64,000 nt of DNA from Candidatus Thiodiazotropha sp. (ex Monitilora ramsayi) (GTDB lineage Bacteria; Pseudomonadota; Gammaproteobacteria; Chromatiales; Chromatiaceae), in the NCBI GenBank assembly GCA_025655595.1, contig JAHXIO010000001.1, positions 558,001-622,000 on the forward strand, in the 5' to 3' direction. Below, one piece after another: positions 1-7,809 of this stretch. The number at the start of each line of letters is the position of its first letter. The first letter of the stretch is position 1. Both the position numbers and the translations under genes were made by a program. The notes under the pieces were generated by a model. The model searched no databases, had not been told where the DNA came from, and worked only from the letters and a program-made list of their open reading frames with translations.

Positions 1-802
1 GATAGCTGCTTTCATTCGATATCAGACTAAAACAGAGATAGAACCCTAGACCCAATAATAATACCTTGCCTTGAATCGATATCCATAATCTGAATTGCTT
101 TCCACTAAGCAGCAGTGCCAGTAGCAATCCACTGACTATGAGGCTGATGGCCAACCCTTTGGCACTGTTGAAAAACGCAATACTCCACCACAAACCGGCT
201 GCCAGATGAATTAGGTATCGATAGACAGTGTTGAGTTTTGAACCGAAAAACAGCGGTAGTGAAACCAGTGGTAGTGTCCACGCCTGGAGTTGTGCAAGCT
301 GCCTGACATTCGATAAGCCGGGTGAAAAAGTGTTGTTACTGAATGGGAAGAGCACATTGACGTGAAAAATCACAGAGTAGGTAGCAATCGCAAAAAAAAG
401 TATCGCTATGAGTTTTGATGTGATCGACTCTTTCCTGTGATTGACCTCAGTCGCAATGATAAGAGTCAGGAAAAACAGTAATGCGAATAGGCCTGTTTCC
501 AGGAACGCATAACGGGGCAGCTTGGAAGATAGTGTGGATGCGACCCCCATCCCGAAAAAGAGAATAATACCGAGACGCCCTAATTCAGGAAGTGATCCGA
601 AGACATCAGTCCACTGGTGCTGCAATCTCCTTGATAACAACAGTGTCAACAAGGCACCGCTTATGAGACATATCTCAGCGATTCTGTGAATGTTGAATAT
701 GGAGTAATCTATGCCTGTGAGTACCCAGAAAGGAGATAGGGTGAATAGCGCAAAAAAGAGTGCGATCAGAATAAGAAGGCGACTGCCGGTATCTCTCAAC
801 AT
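1..802 (-). CDS. O-antigen ligase / PglL-like polytopic membrane protein (partial, cut by window edge)
   Basis: An open frame runs from an ATG at 802 off the left edge (267 codons visible, C-terminus missing). The product is very hydrophobic with about seven to eight predicted membrane segments, for example residues 10-30 and a run around residues 120-150. The hydrophobic pattern and the position beside pilin genes resemble the Wzy/WaaL/PglL O-antigen-ligase family, some members of which (TfpO/PglL) attach glycans to type IV pilins. The large periplasmic loop with the family's key histidine would lie beyond the window, so family assignment is an inference. It lies 62 bp downstream of the cysteine-containing pilin on the same strand and may be cotranscribed with it. 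It could instead be a lipopolysaccharide O-antigen ligase. Confidence 0.6.
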   Translation of the reverse strand, partial: MLRDTGSRLLILIALFFALFTLSPFWVLTGIDYSIFNIHRIAEICLISGALLTLLLSRRLQHQWTDVFGSLPELGRLGIILFFGMGVASTLSSKLPRYAFLETGLFALLFFLTLIIATEVNHRKESITSKLIAILFFAIATYSVIFHVNVLFPFSNNTFSPGLSNVRQLAQLQAWTLPLVSLPLFFGSKLNTVYRYLIHLAAGLWWSIAFFNSAKGLAISLIVSGLLLALLLSGKQFRLWISIQGKVLLLGLGFYLCFSLISNESSY

Positions 803-864
803 GACCCGATGCGGTTTTTCAGGCTAGGTGCAGGAACGCCACCGGCAACCCTACAGGTTGAATA

Positions 865-1314
865 TCATGGACAGGAGAAGGTGCCTTGTGCCTGGTTTCT
901 GTTGCAGGTGACAGTTGCGGCTGCGTCTTGGATATGAGTGACAGTTACGGTGTAGCAGGTGGTGATTGCGCACCCTCCCGCAGCGGCTGAGACGCTATAA
1001 TTATACATGTCACCGTCACCATCCGGATGCCAGCCGATATTGGCATCCAGCGTCTGCGCGCCACCAGGGATCCAATCGCCTGTGGCATAGGTGCCGTTTT
1101 CCAAAAAGAAATCCTCAAGCGCCAATCTCAACGGCTCAACGTTTATTCTGGCACTACTGATTCGACTCTCTTCCACATAGCCGATATAGGCCGGTATGGC
1201 GATCACGGAAATGATCGATAATACGGCCAAAGCAATCATCATTTCCACGAGTGTGAAACCATTCGATGTTTTCGAATAATGATTGGTGGATGTAGATGTG
1301 GCTAAGCGTTTCAT
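865..1314 (-). CDS. type IV pilin / PilE-like prepilin with C-terminal cysteines
   Basis: A 149-residue prepilin. After a 17-18 residue basic leader it has the prepilin-peptidase site G/FTLVEMM with the conserved glutamate at mature position 5, then a long hydrophobic helix (IALAVLSIISVIAIPAYIGY) that packs in the pilus core. The C-terminal part holds four cysteines (in GGCAITTCY and TCNRNQ...FSCP), which probably form the D-region disulfides. It is processed by PilD and assembled at the inner membrane. It lies about 100 bp behind pilA, separated by a strong hairpin, so it is probably expressed at a lower level than pilA by read-through. It could be a minor pilin or a second major-type pilin. 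Confidence 0.85.
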   Translation of the reverse strand: MKRLATSTSTNHYSKTSNGFTLVEMMIALAVLSIISVIAIPAYIGYVEESRISSARINVEPLRLALEDFFLENGTYATGDWIPGGAQTLDANIGWHPDGDGDMYNYSVSAAAGGCAITTCYTVTVTHIQDAAATVTCNRNQAQGTFSCP

Positions 1315-1363
1315 AACTTCATCCAGAATATTCTAATGGAAAGGGCAATCCTAAAATGCGACG

Positions 1364-1392
1364 AAGGTGACGGGAGTGATTCCCGTCACCTT
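1364..1392 (-). terminator. 12-bp perfect hairpin between pilA and the second pilin gene
   Basis: AAGGTGACGGGA and TCCCGTCACCTT pair perfectly over 12 bp around a 5-nt loop, just downstream of the pilA stop codon. On the minus strand only a short TTTT follows after about 7 nt, so it may be a leaky terminator or an mRNA 3'-end stabiliser rather than a full stop. Confidence 0.6.
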
Positions 1393-1420
1393 GACTTCCC
1401 CAGGTTACAGCGGTTAGGGA

Positions 1421-1912
1421 TTATGAACTATAAGTTACTGTGCTTGTGCTAGTTACAGTAGCATCATTGGCGGTTAAGTCTGAGTCGTCTGTCAGTGCGC
1501 CATTGCCGTCAGCATCGTAGTCAGGAAGCGCGATAATCACTGTTGGGTTACCTGCAGCATCAACACCCACTGACACACCAATACGGCCACCGGCGGTTCC
1601 TGCAGCGGCATCAACAAACTGATTGTTGCCATCAGGAGCGTTATTGCCATCGGGGTTAAAGATGGCAATCCAGTCAGCAGCGGCCATAGCATTGCCAGCA
1701 TTATAATTACCGCCACGAGACATAACTGTCTGACGCTTGGCCATCTCAGACTTGGCGGCACTGGTGGCTTCCGTCCATGCGGTGTTGATGCGTGTGGCAT
1801 TGGCCTCAGCAATGTAGCCGTTGTAGGCCGGGATGGCGATAGCGGCCAGGATAGCGATGATCGCGACAACGATCATCAGTTCGATAAGGGTAAAACCAGC
1901 TTGTTTTTTCAT
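1421..1912 (-). CDS. pilA: major type IV pilin PilA, cysteine-free with a calcium-loop-like motif
   Basis: A 163-residue prepilin with a very short leader (MKKQAG) and the textbook class IVa start [24 protein letters not shown], including Glu5 of the mature protein. The mature protein has no cysteine, so it lacks the usual D-region disulfide. Residues 131-142 read [12 protein letters not shown], which fits an EF-hand-like DxDxDGxGxLxD calcium loop. It is probably polymerised into pili for twitching, adhesion or DNA uptake. The start is supported by GGAG 9 nt upstream. Transcription is probably sigma-54 dependent: a -24/-12 element lies at 2006-2020, and pilR and pilS are the next genes upstream. 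Confidence 0.92.
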   Translation of the reverse strand: MKKQAGFTLIELMIVVAIIAILAAIAIPAYNGYIAEANATRINTAWTEATSAAKSEMAKRQTVMSRGGNYNAGNAMAAADWIAIFNPDGNNAPDGNNQFVDAAAGTAGGRIGVSVGVDAAGNPTVIIALPDYDADGNGALTDDSDLTANDATVTSTSTVTYSS

Positions 1913-2005
1913 CAGTTAACGCTCCATTTTTGGGTTGGTGCATGGGTTATCGGTGTCATTTTCCGAAACTTTAGCCCGAGTTTTCACGGGGTTAACCAAG
2001 AGAAA

Positions 2006-2020
2006 GCAGGTGGTGTGCCA
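2006..2020 (-). promoter_or_regulatory. sigma-54 (-24/-12) promoter of pilA
   Basis: On the minus strand TGGCACACCACCTGC matches the RpoN consensus TGGCAC-N5-TTGC at nine of ten defined positions, with exact GG/GC spacing. It lies 94 bp upstream of the pilA ATG, with pilR, the matching activator, directly upstream. Transcription should begin about 12 nt past the GC element. Confidence 0.85.
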
Positions 2021-2135
2021 ATATTGGGTGTGGTAATGGTAAAGCTGGCTGTTTTGTGATGTAACATACTGATCTATAGGCCGTTAATTTGTGATGACCA
2101 AACGGAAGTGATGGTATGTCAGTAAGACCTGCCAT

Positions 2136-2155
2136 TTCGTGATCGAAGTCACGAA
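2136..2155. promoter_or_regulatory. palindrome TTCGTGA-N6-TCACGAA upstream of pilA
   Basis: Seven-base perfect arms around a 6-nt spacer, about 116 bp upstream of the sigma-54 element. This is a plausible activator site (PilR enhancer or a CRP/Vfr-like regulator, whose consensus is TGTGA-N6-TCACA). Binding is inferred only from symmetry and position. Confidence 0.5.
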
Positions 2156-2173
2156 TGCCTCTTGACGTCACTA

Positions 2174-2192
2174 TGTGACAATAATTGTCACA
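2174..2192. promoter_or_regulatory. palindrome TGTGACAA-N3-TTGTCACA upstream of pilA
   Basis: Eight-base perfect arms around TAA, about 154 bp upstream of the sigma-54 promoter. The TGTGAC word recurs in the neighbouring palindromes, so it may be a PilR upstream activating site. A nearby TGACGTCA (2163-2170) is also palindromic. Confidence 0.5.
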
Positions 2193-2271
2193 ATCAGGGG
2201 TGAGTTAATGGCCTGGTCAGTGCCCTGAGTCACGTGTCTTCTGTGAAACAGGCGGCTTAAATCGTAAGAAT

Positions 2272-2287
2272 TGTGATGGCGATCACG
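2272..2287. promoter_or_regulatory. CRP/Vfr-like site TGTGA-N6-TCACG
   Basis: The sequence fits TGTGA-N6-TCACA at nine of ten positions. It lies 18 bp past the end of pilR and about 250 bp upstream of the pilA promoter. CRP-family proteins control pilus genes in other gammaproteobacteria; here the site is a prediction. Confidence 0.4.
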
Positions 2288-2304
2288 TTTTATCGATGTG
2301 ATGA

Positions 2305-3651
2305 TTACTCGATACCCAGTTTCTCGAGTCGATAGCGCAGGGATCGAAGACTCATCCCCAGTTTTTTTGCCGCTGCCGTCCGGTTCCAGCGGGTCTCTTC
2401 CAAGGCATCCACAATGGCCTGTCGCTCGACTGCTTCCATCATATCTCCCAGCGGCTGTGTCTCCTGATGTTCTGCAGCAGATAATTGGGAAGTCTCCGGC
2501 AGATAAAGGTCTTCTGCCTCAAGTATGGCGTCATCGCATAAGGTGACAGTTCTTTCGAGGATATTTTCCAGCTCTCTGATATTGCCTGGAAATGAGTAGT
2601 CACACAAACGCTTGAGTGCTGCGGCAGAGAGTTTCGGTTTGTGGATATCGGATTGGCGTGCCAGTTGGGTGAGGAAGTGTTGTGAAAGCAGGGGTATATC
2701 CTCCTGTCGTTCTCGTAGTGGCGGGAGCGGTAGCTCGATCACGTTGATGCGGTAGAAGAGATCCTGTCTGAAATCACCCTCTTCCACCAGATGCGTCAGT
2801 TTTTTGTGGGTAGCGCTGATGATTCTGACATCCACTGGGAGTTCATGTTGCTCCCCCACGGGCCGGACATGCTTCTCCTGAATCGCCCGCAGCAGTTTAA
2901 CCTGCATATGTAACGGCAGATCCGCGACCTCATCAAGGAACAGAGTGCCTCCATCTGCACTCTGGAAAAGACCTTCTTTATTCGAATGGGCGCCGGTAAA
3001 ACTCCCTTTTTTGTGGCCGAAAAACTCACTCTCCATTAATTCCTGGGGAATGGCGCCGCAATTGACCGCGACGAATGGTTGCTCCACTCGGGGACCCTGC
3101 TGATGGATCAGGCGGGCCGCCAGCTCCTTGCCGGTGCCCGATTCACCACTGATGTAGACGGGGGCTTGGCTGCGAGCAAGTTTGGCGATGAGTCGGCGTA
3201 CTCGATCCATCGATTTGGATTTGCCGAGCAGCGGGACGGCGTCGCTTTTTTGCTCTGCCGGAACGCCCTCCGCAGTCGGTGGGTTTCCCAGTTTGATGGC
3301 TTTTTCCACCAATTTGCGCAGAATGTCGAGATCGACCGGTTTGGAGACGAAGTCGAAGGCGCCGGCCTTGAGGGCCTGGATCGCCGACTCCATATTGCCG
3401 TGCGCGGTAATCATGGCCACCGGCAGCCGGGGATAGTTTTCACTGATGTGCTTTACCAGGTCGATGCCGTTGCCGTCAGGCAGGCGCATATCGGTCAGGC
3501 AGAGGTCGAATGATTGCTCTGCCAGTCTTCTCCTTGCTGAGCCGAGATCGAGCACGGATTGTGCATCTATGCCCATACGCATCAGGGTGATCTCCAACAG
3601 CTCGCAGATGTCCGGTTCGTCGTCAACGATCAAAGCCAGTGGCTGCGTCAT
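2305..3651 (-). CDS. pilR: PilR, sigma-54-dependent response regulator of type IV pili
   Basis: A 448-residue NtrC-family activator. Residues 1-120 form a receiver domain with the acidic pocket Asp10/Asp11 and phospho-acceptor Asp54. Residues about 140-380 are a sigma-54 AAA+ ATPase with Walker A GESGTGKE (169-176) and the sigma-contact loop GSFTGA (216-221, Ser in place of the common Ala). The C-terminus carries a Fis-type helix-turn-helix (NRTAAAKKLGMSLRSLRYRL). Phosphorylated by PilS, it should activate pilA from the RpoN promoter just downstream. Its start overlaps the end of pilS by 4 bp, so the two are translationally coupled. Confidence 0.95.
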   Translation of the reverse strand: MTQPLALIVDDEPDICELLEITLMRMGIDAQSVLDLGSARRRLAEQSFDLCLTDMRLPDGNGIDLVKHISENYPRLPVAMITAHGNMESAIQALKAGAFDFVSKPVDLDILRKLVEKAIKLGNPPTAEGVPAEQKSDAVPLLGKSKSMDRVRRLIAKLARSQAPVYISGESGTGKELAARLIHQQGPRVEQPFVAVNCGAIPQELMESEFFGHKKGSFTGAHSNKEGLFQSADGGTLFLDEVADLPLHMQVKLLRAIQEKHVRPVGEQHELPVDVRIISATHKKLTHLVEEGDFRQDLFYRINVIELPLPPLRERQEDIPLLSQHFLTQLARQSDIHKPKLSAAALKRLCDYSFPGNIRELENILERTVTLCDDAILEAEDLYLPETSQLSAAEHQETQPLGDMMEAVERQAIVDALEETRWNRTAAAKKLGMSLRSLRYRLEKLGIE

Positions 3652-5309
3652 CGGGTCTTGTCCTCTCTCCGCCAGTGGTTGAAATGGAGTCTAAAACAAC
3701 TGCCGCCGGTGGGGCCAGGGATATACTCCAGGCGAATGCTGTTAATCTCGCAGAGCTCCTTGGCGATATAGAGGCCCAATCCGGTGCCCTGGTTTCTTGT
3801 GGTGAAAAAGGGCTCGAAGATCTGTTTGGCGGCTTCCGGCTCGATGCCGGGGCCGTTGTCTATGATGTCCACCACAGGATGGTCGTACTCTTTGGTAAGC
3901 CCGCCGGCTATAAGCAGTTTCAGGCTGTTTGAGTCATCCATGGCTTCCATGGCGTTGTTACACAGGTTACTGACAACCTGCCTCAACTGCTCAGTATCAG
4001 CAATGATTTGGCAATTCGCCGGTTCAATCTGAGTGTGTAGTGTTTTCGCGTTGAAGCCATGGTTTTTTATCAGTTCTTTGCTCAAGATCTCAAACCAGGG
4101 TTTCAGATGGATCGGTTTCGGGTCGCCGGGGCTACGGCGCGAGAGCTGGAGTACGTTTTCGATGACCTGGTTGACCCGCGCGGAATTGGTCTTGATGATC
4201 TCTGTCAGGCGCTTGTCTGCAGGATTCAGATCGGGAGACTCATCGAATAGCTGACTGGCATGACTGATGGCCCCCAGAGGGTTGCGGATCTCATGAGCGA
4301 TACTGGCGGTCAGACGCCCGAGTGAGGCCAATTTCATCTGCAGCGCCTCGCGGGTGATCTGGGTCGTATCTTCGAGAAAGATCAGAACATCCCCCGCATC
4401 GCGGCTGCCCAGGGGTCTGAAATGTGCCTTGAGTTCCGGTCCCTGCCGCTGTGACTGAAAAGTGGGAGGATTGGAAGTGATGTCTTTGCGCCAATGTTGT
4501 ATCTGGTGGCTCAATTCGGGTGAAGCGGACTGGAGACTGCTGCCGACGGCTGCCGTTGGCATGCCCAGCAGGTGCCAGGCAGGATTATTGATCATCAGTA
4601 TGCTGTCGTCGGCATCGAGAACAAGCACACCGGTTCTCATGTGCTGGATGACATATTCGTTGATCTTGGCCATCTGTCCCAATTCATCCGCTCGGGCGCG
4701 GGCGAGCGCTTCACTTGCTCGTGCCCTTCCGCTCAGAACGAGAGTCAACAGGGCGGTAGCGAAAAAGACGGTACCCAGAAAGCCTGCCTGGGCAAAACGT
4801 ACGCCAGGTATGCCGTTGAAGTAGTCGTAGAGTTGCTCTGCAATGACTGCCAGAGCGGCTAGTGCGGCAAACAGCAGTGCAGCACGTCCGCCCATTATCA
4901 GTGCGCCGCCGGTGATGGAGACAGCGATCAGCATACCCATACCGCTCTCCACGCCCCCGCTGGTGTGCATGAGAAGGGTAATGGCGCTGATATCGACAAA
5001 GAGAATCAGGTAGGCCTGGTGCTCAGGTTTAGGGGAGCGCCAATACCAGAAGAGTACGGAGAGTATGGCCAGGCCGGTGTAGAGAGTGATGATAAAGGCA
5101 AAAAGCTTAGGATCGCTCTGACCGAGAAAATCGGGCCCGGTCCCGCTGTAGAAGAAGTAGAGCAGTGCCAGTACCAGCGTAATGCGATAGAGTAGGAAGA
5201 GCCGTAGAGACCGCCAGTGCAGCAGATTATCGGGATCGAGGCGTTTCTCCTTGCCGCCGATCCTGTGTTGTAGGCTCTCCAACCTCGAATTCATAGGATA
5301 CTCGCTCAA
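3648..5309 (-). CDS. pilS: PilS, membrane sensor histidine kinase
   Basis: A 553-residue kinase. Residues about 30-210 contain some six hydrophobic segments, as in Pseudomonas PilS. A PAS-like region follows (VLVLDADDSILMINNPAW), then the HisKA phospho-acceptor helix (SIAHEIRNPLGAISHA) and a HATPase with N box (NNAMEAM), G1 (DNGPGI) and G2 (GTGLGLYIAKE). PilS is known to sense pilin levels in the inner membrane and to phosphorylate or dephosphorylate PilR. It overlaps pilR by 4 bp and the small upstream gene by 4 bp (ATGA), giving a three-gene operon. A second in-frame ATG lies five codons downstream. Confidence 0.93.
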   Translation of the reverse strand: MSEYPMNSRLESLQHRIGGKEKRLDPDNLLHWRSLRLFLLYRITLVLALLYFFYSGTGPDFLGQSDPKLFAFIITLYTGLAILSVLFWYWRSPKPEHQAYLILFVDISAITLLMHTSGGVESGMGMLIAVSITGGALIMGGRAALLFAALAALAVIAEQLYDYFNGIPGVRFAQAGFLGTVFFATALLTLVLSGRARASEALARARADELGQMAKINEYVIQHMRTGVLVLDADDSILMINNPAWHLLGMPTAAVGSSLQSASPELSHQIQHWRKDITSNPPTFQSQRQGPELKAHFRPLGSRDAGDVLIFLEDTTQITREALQMKLASLGRLTASIAHEIRNPLGAISHASQLFDESPDLNPADKRLTEIIKTNSARVNQVIENVLQLSRRSPGDPKPIHLKPWFEILSKELIKNHGFNAKTLHTQIEPANCQIIADTEQLRQVVSNLCNNAMEAMDDSNSLKLLIAGGLTKEYDHPVVDIIDNGPGIEPEAAKQIFEPFFTTRNQGTGLGLYIAKELCEINSIRLEYIPGPTGGSCFRLHFNHWRREDKTR

Positions 5310-5545
5310 GCATCCCTATCCGGATTGTCAGCCAAAAGATGGGCTTTACTGCAGTAGTAGTTTTGGCCGTGGCTGATGGCCTCTTCCCGCGGCAGATGGA
5401 GACCGCAGTGTGCACACTGTACGCTGTCGACCGCCTTGGTATTTGTCGGACGGCGATGTTGCATTTTTTTCTGTCGGATCAGATGGCGAATGATGAGGTA
5501 GAATCCCCACAACGCCAAGCCGAGAAATAGGTATCTGAGTCCCAT
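5306..5545 (-). CDS. small membrane-anchored zinc-ribbon-like protein, PP0621 family
   Basis: A 79-residue protein with one N-terminal membrane helix (YLFLGLALWGFYLIIRHL), a basic linker, then CAHCGLHLP and a later YYCSKAHL, which looks like a treble-clef/zinc-ribbon metal site. This pattern matches the PP0621 family found just upstream of pilS in many gammaproteobacteria. The frame is open upstream to 5824, but that would overlap the divergent nadE and adds nothing family-like, so I chose the ATG at 5545. The stop overlaps the pilS start (ATGA). Function is unknown. Confidence 0.75.
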   Translation of the reverse strand: MGLRYLFLGLALWGFYLIIRHLIRQKKMQHRRPTNTKAVDSVQCAHCGLHLPREEAISHGQNYYCSKAHLLADNPDRDA

Positions 5546-5650
5546 GGGGTGTTTCTGTCCAGGCCTGCTTTTTGAAATAATAACACTTCTGGGCTTGTGC
5601 TGAATCAGTACATGGCACCGGCATCGAAACCCACTCGTGAGGAGTATCCA

Positions 5651-7264
5651 TTGAGTCTTAGAATCAAGATCGCCCAGTTGAATTTCCTGGTGGGTGATAT
5701 CGAGGGAAATGCCGACAAAATTATTGAAATGGCGGAAACCACAAAAGGTTCGGCCGATCTGATCGTTTTTCCCGAATTGGCTTTGACCGGCTATCCGCCG
5801 GAGGACCTTCTCCTCAGAAATCACTTTATCCGTCGGGTGGAGCAGGCCGTCGCCAGGATCGTCTCACGGGTGGCAGGGATATATCTTGTGGTGGGCTATC
5901 CCCTGAGACGGGATGGCAAGCTCTACAATGTGGCGGGCGTATGGTATGACGGGGTTATTATTGCAGAGTATGCCAAACACCTGTTGCCCAACTACAGCGT
6001 ATTCGATGAGATGCGTTATTTCACGCCAGGGCATGAGGCTGTGACCTTTGAGTTAAAGGATGTTCGCATCGGCCTGAGTGTCTGTGAAGATATCTGGGAG
6101 GCGGAACCGGCAGCGATGAGCCGTGCCGCAGGTGCGCAACTTTTACTCAATATCAATGCCTCTCCCTTTCATCTAGGCAAGGCGCCTGAGCGTGAAAAGC
6201 TGATCCAGCAGCGTGCCCGGGAAAATCATCTGCCGATCCTCTACGCCAATCTGGTCGGCGGGCAGGATGAACTGGTTTTTGACGGAGGGTCTTTTGTGGT
6301 GGATGCCGATGGGGAGCTAAAACAGCGTCTGCCATTTTTTCGTGAAGCGCAGGAGACGGTTGAGTTCAATACTGATCAAGAGGTTCCCCGCCCCAGTCTG
6401 CAAACCGTAGAGACGGAGATGGATGAGGTGCAGCGGGTCTATGAGGCTCTGGTGCTGGGGGTGCGGGACTATGTGCTGAAGAACGGATTCAATGGTGCTG
6501 TGCTGGGGCTTTCCGGTGGCGTCGACTCGGCGCTGACATTGGCGATCGCAGTGGATGCCCTGGGGGCGGATCAAGTGGAAGTGGTCATGATGCCTTCCCG
6601 TTATACGGCCGAGATGAGCAATGAGGATGCGATCGCAGAGGCTGAAGCCCTGGGTGTGGACTATCAGTCGATCCCCATTGAACCGGCGTTTCAGGCCTTT
6701 CTCTCCATGTTGTCCAAGACTTTTGCCGGCAAACCGGTTGATGTCACGGAAGAGAATATTCAGGCGAGGTGCAGGGGTATTGTGCTGATGGCAATCAGCA
6801 ACAAACAGGGCCGTATTCTGCTGACGACCGGTAATAAGAGTGAGATGTCGGTGGGCTATGCAACCCTTTATGGGGATATGGCGGGTGGTTTTGCACCTAT
6901 CAAGGATGTGCCGAAGATGCTGGTCTATCGACTTTGCGAGTATAGAAACAGTCTGTCACCGGTCATCCCGCAGCGTGTGCTTGACAGGCCGCCATCCGCC
7001 GAATTGGCACCGGATCAACAGGACAGTGATTCACTGCCCGATTATGCTGTGCTGGATGCCGTATTGGAGTGTTATGTGGAGCGCGATATGGGCATTGATG
7101 AAATTGTGGCCAAAGGATATGAGCGCGGGACAGTGGAGCGGGTGATCCGCTTAGTGGATCGGAACGAATACAAACGGCGCCAGGCCCCGCCGGGAGTCAA
7201 GATAACACGCCGGGCCTATGGGCGGGATCGACGCTATCCATTGACTTGGGGCAAGGGGTATTAA
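5651..7264 (+). CDS. nadE: glutamine-dependent NAD+ synthetase NadE
   Basis: Makes NAD+ from deamido-NAD+, ATP and glutamine, the last step of NAD biosynthesis. The N-terminal nitrilase-type glutaminase domain has the triad Glu42 (FPELALTGYPPEDL), Lys109 (AKHLLPNYSVFDE) and Cys145 (GLSVCEDIWE). The C-terminal synthetase domain has the PP-loop LSGGVDSALTLA near residue 290 and TTGNKSEMSVGY. I chose the TTG at 5651: it follows GAGGAG by 6 nt and gives the family N-terminus MSLRIKIAQLNFLVGDIEGN. The ATG 54 bp upstream adds an unrelated extension. The product is 537 residues. The P-II gene glnB follows in the same direction. Confidence 0.95.
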   Translation: MSLRIKIAQLNFLVGDIEGNADKIIEMAETTKGSADLIVFPELALTGYPPEDLLLRNHFIRRVEQAVARIVSRVAGIYLVVGYPLRRDGKLYNVAGVWYDGVIIAEYAKHLLPNYSVFDEMRYFTPGHEAVTFELKDVRIGLSVCEDIWEAEPAAMSRAAGAQLLLNINASPFHLGKAPEREKLIQQRARENHLPILYANLVGGQDELVFDGGSFVVDADGELKQRLPFFREAQETVEFNTDQEVPRPSLQTVETEMDEVQRVYEALVLGVRDYVLKNGFNGAVLGLSGGVDSALTLAIAVDALGADQVEVVMMPSRYTAEMSNEDAIAEAEALGVDYQSIPIEPAFQAFLSMLSKTFAGKPVDVTEENIQARCRGIVLMAISNKQGRILLTTGNKSEMSVGYATLYGDMAGGFAPIKDVPKMLVYRLCEYRNSLSPVIPQRVLDRPPSAELAPDQQDSDSLPDYAVLDAVLECYVERDMGIDEIVAKGYERGTVERVIRLVDRNEYKRRQAPPGVKITRRAYGRDRRYPLTWGKGY

Positions 7265-7295
7265 GTCCGGTAGTCTTTAAATAGGGGTGACCGCC

Positions 7296-7320
7296 GGGTC
7301 TGTTTGGGAATAACAGGCCC
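7296..7320 (+). terminator. hairpin between nadE and glnB
   Basis: GGGTCTGTT pairs with AACAGGCCC (9 bp including one G-T) around a 7-nt loop, 32 bp past the nadE stop. No T-run follows, so it is at most a weak terminator or an mRNA processing structure. Confidence 0.4.
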
Positions 7321-7353
7321 AAGGAATTGGCGTCGTGAGTCATGGGACGTTAA

Positions 7354-7755
<402 letters not shown>

Positions 7756-7809
7756 GGTCGTATCTGAGAGGGTGTGTGGGCTTTCTGGATCCGTGCAGGG
7801 ATCATATTG

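Larger units (their letters stand above)
1913..2304. other. 392-bp pilR-pilA intergenic regulatory region
   Basis: No gene is seen. The interval holds the pilA ribosome site, the sigma-54 promoter (2006-2020) and, 115-270 bp upstream of the promoter, several palindromes built from GTGA/TCAC half-sites, the place expected for enhancer sites of an NtrC-type activator. Confidence 0.7.

Noticed and set aside
1421-1912. Conductive (Geobacter-type) pilin
   Set aside because: The protein is a long pilin with a globular domain and no dense aromatic C-terminal pattern, so no claim of conductivity is supported.
5546-5824. N-terminal extension of the small zinc-ribbon-like protein
   Set aside because: It would cover the nadE start on the other strand and is not family-like; the ATG at 5545 gives the expected short protein.
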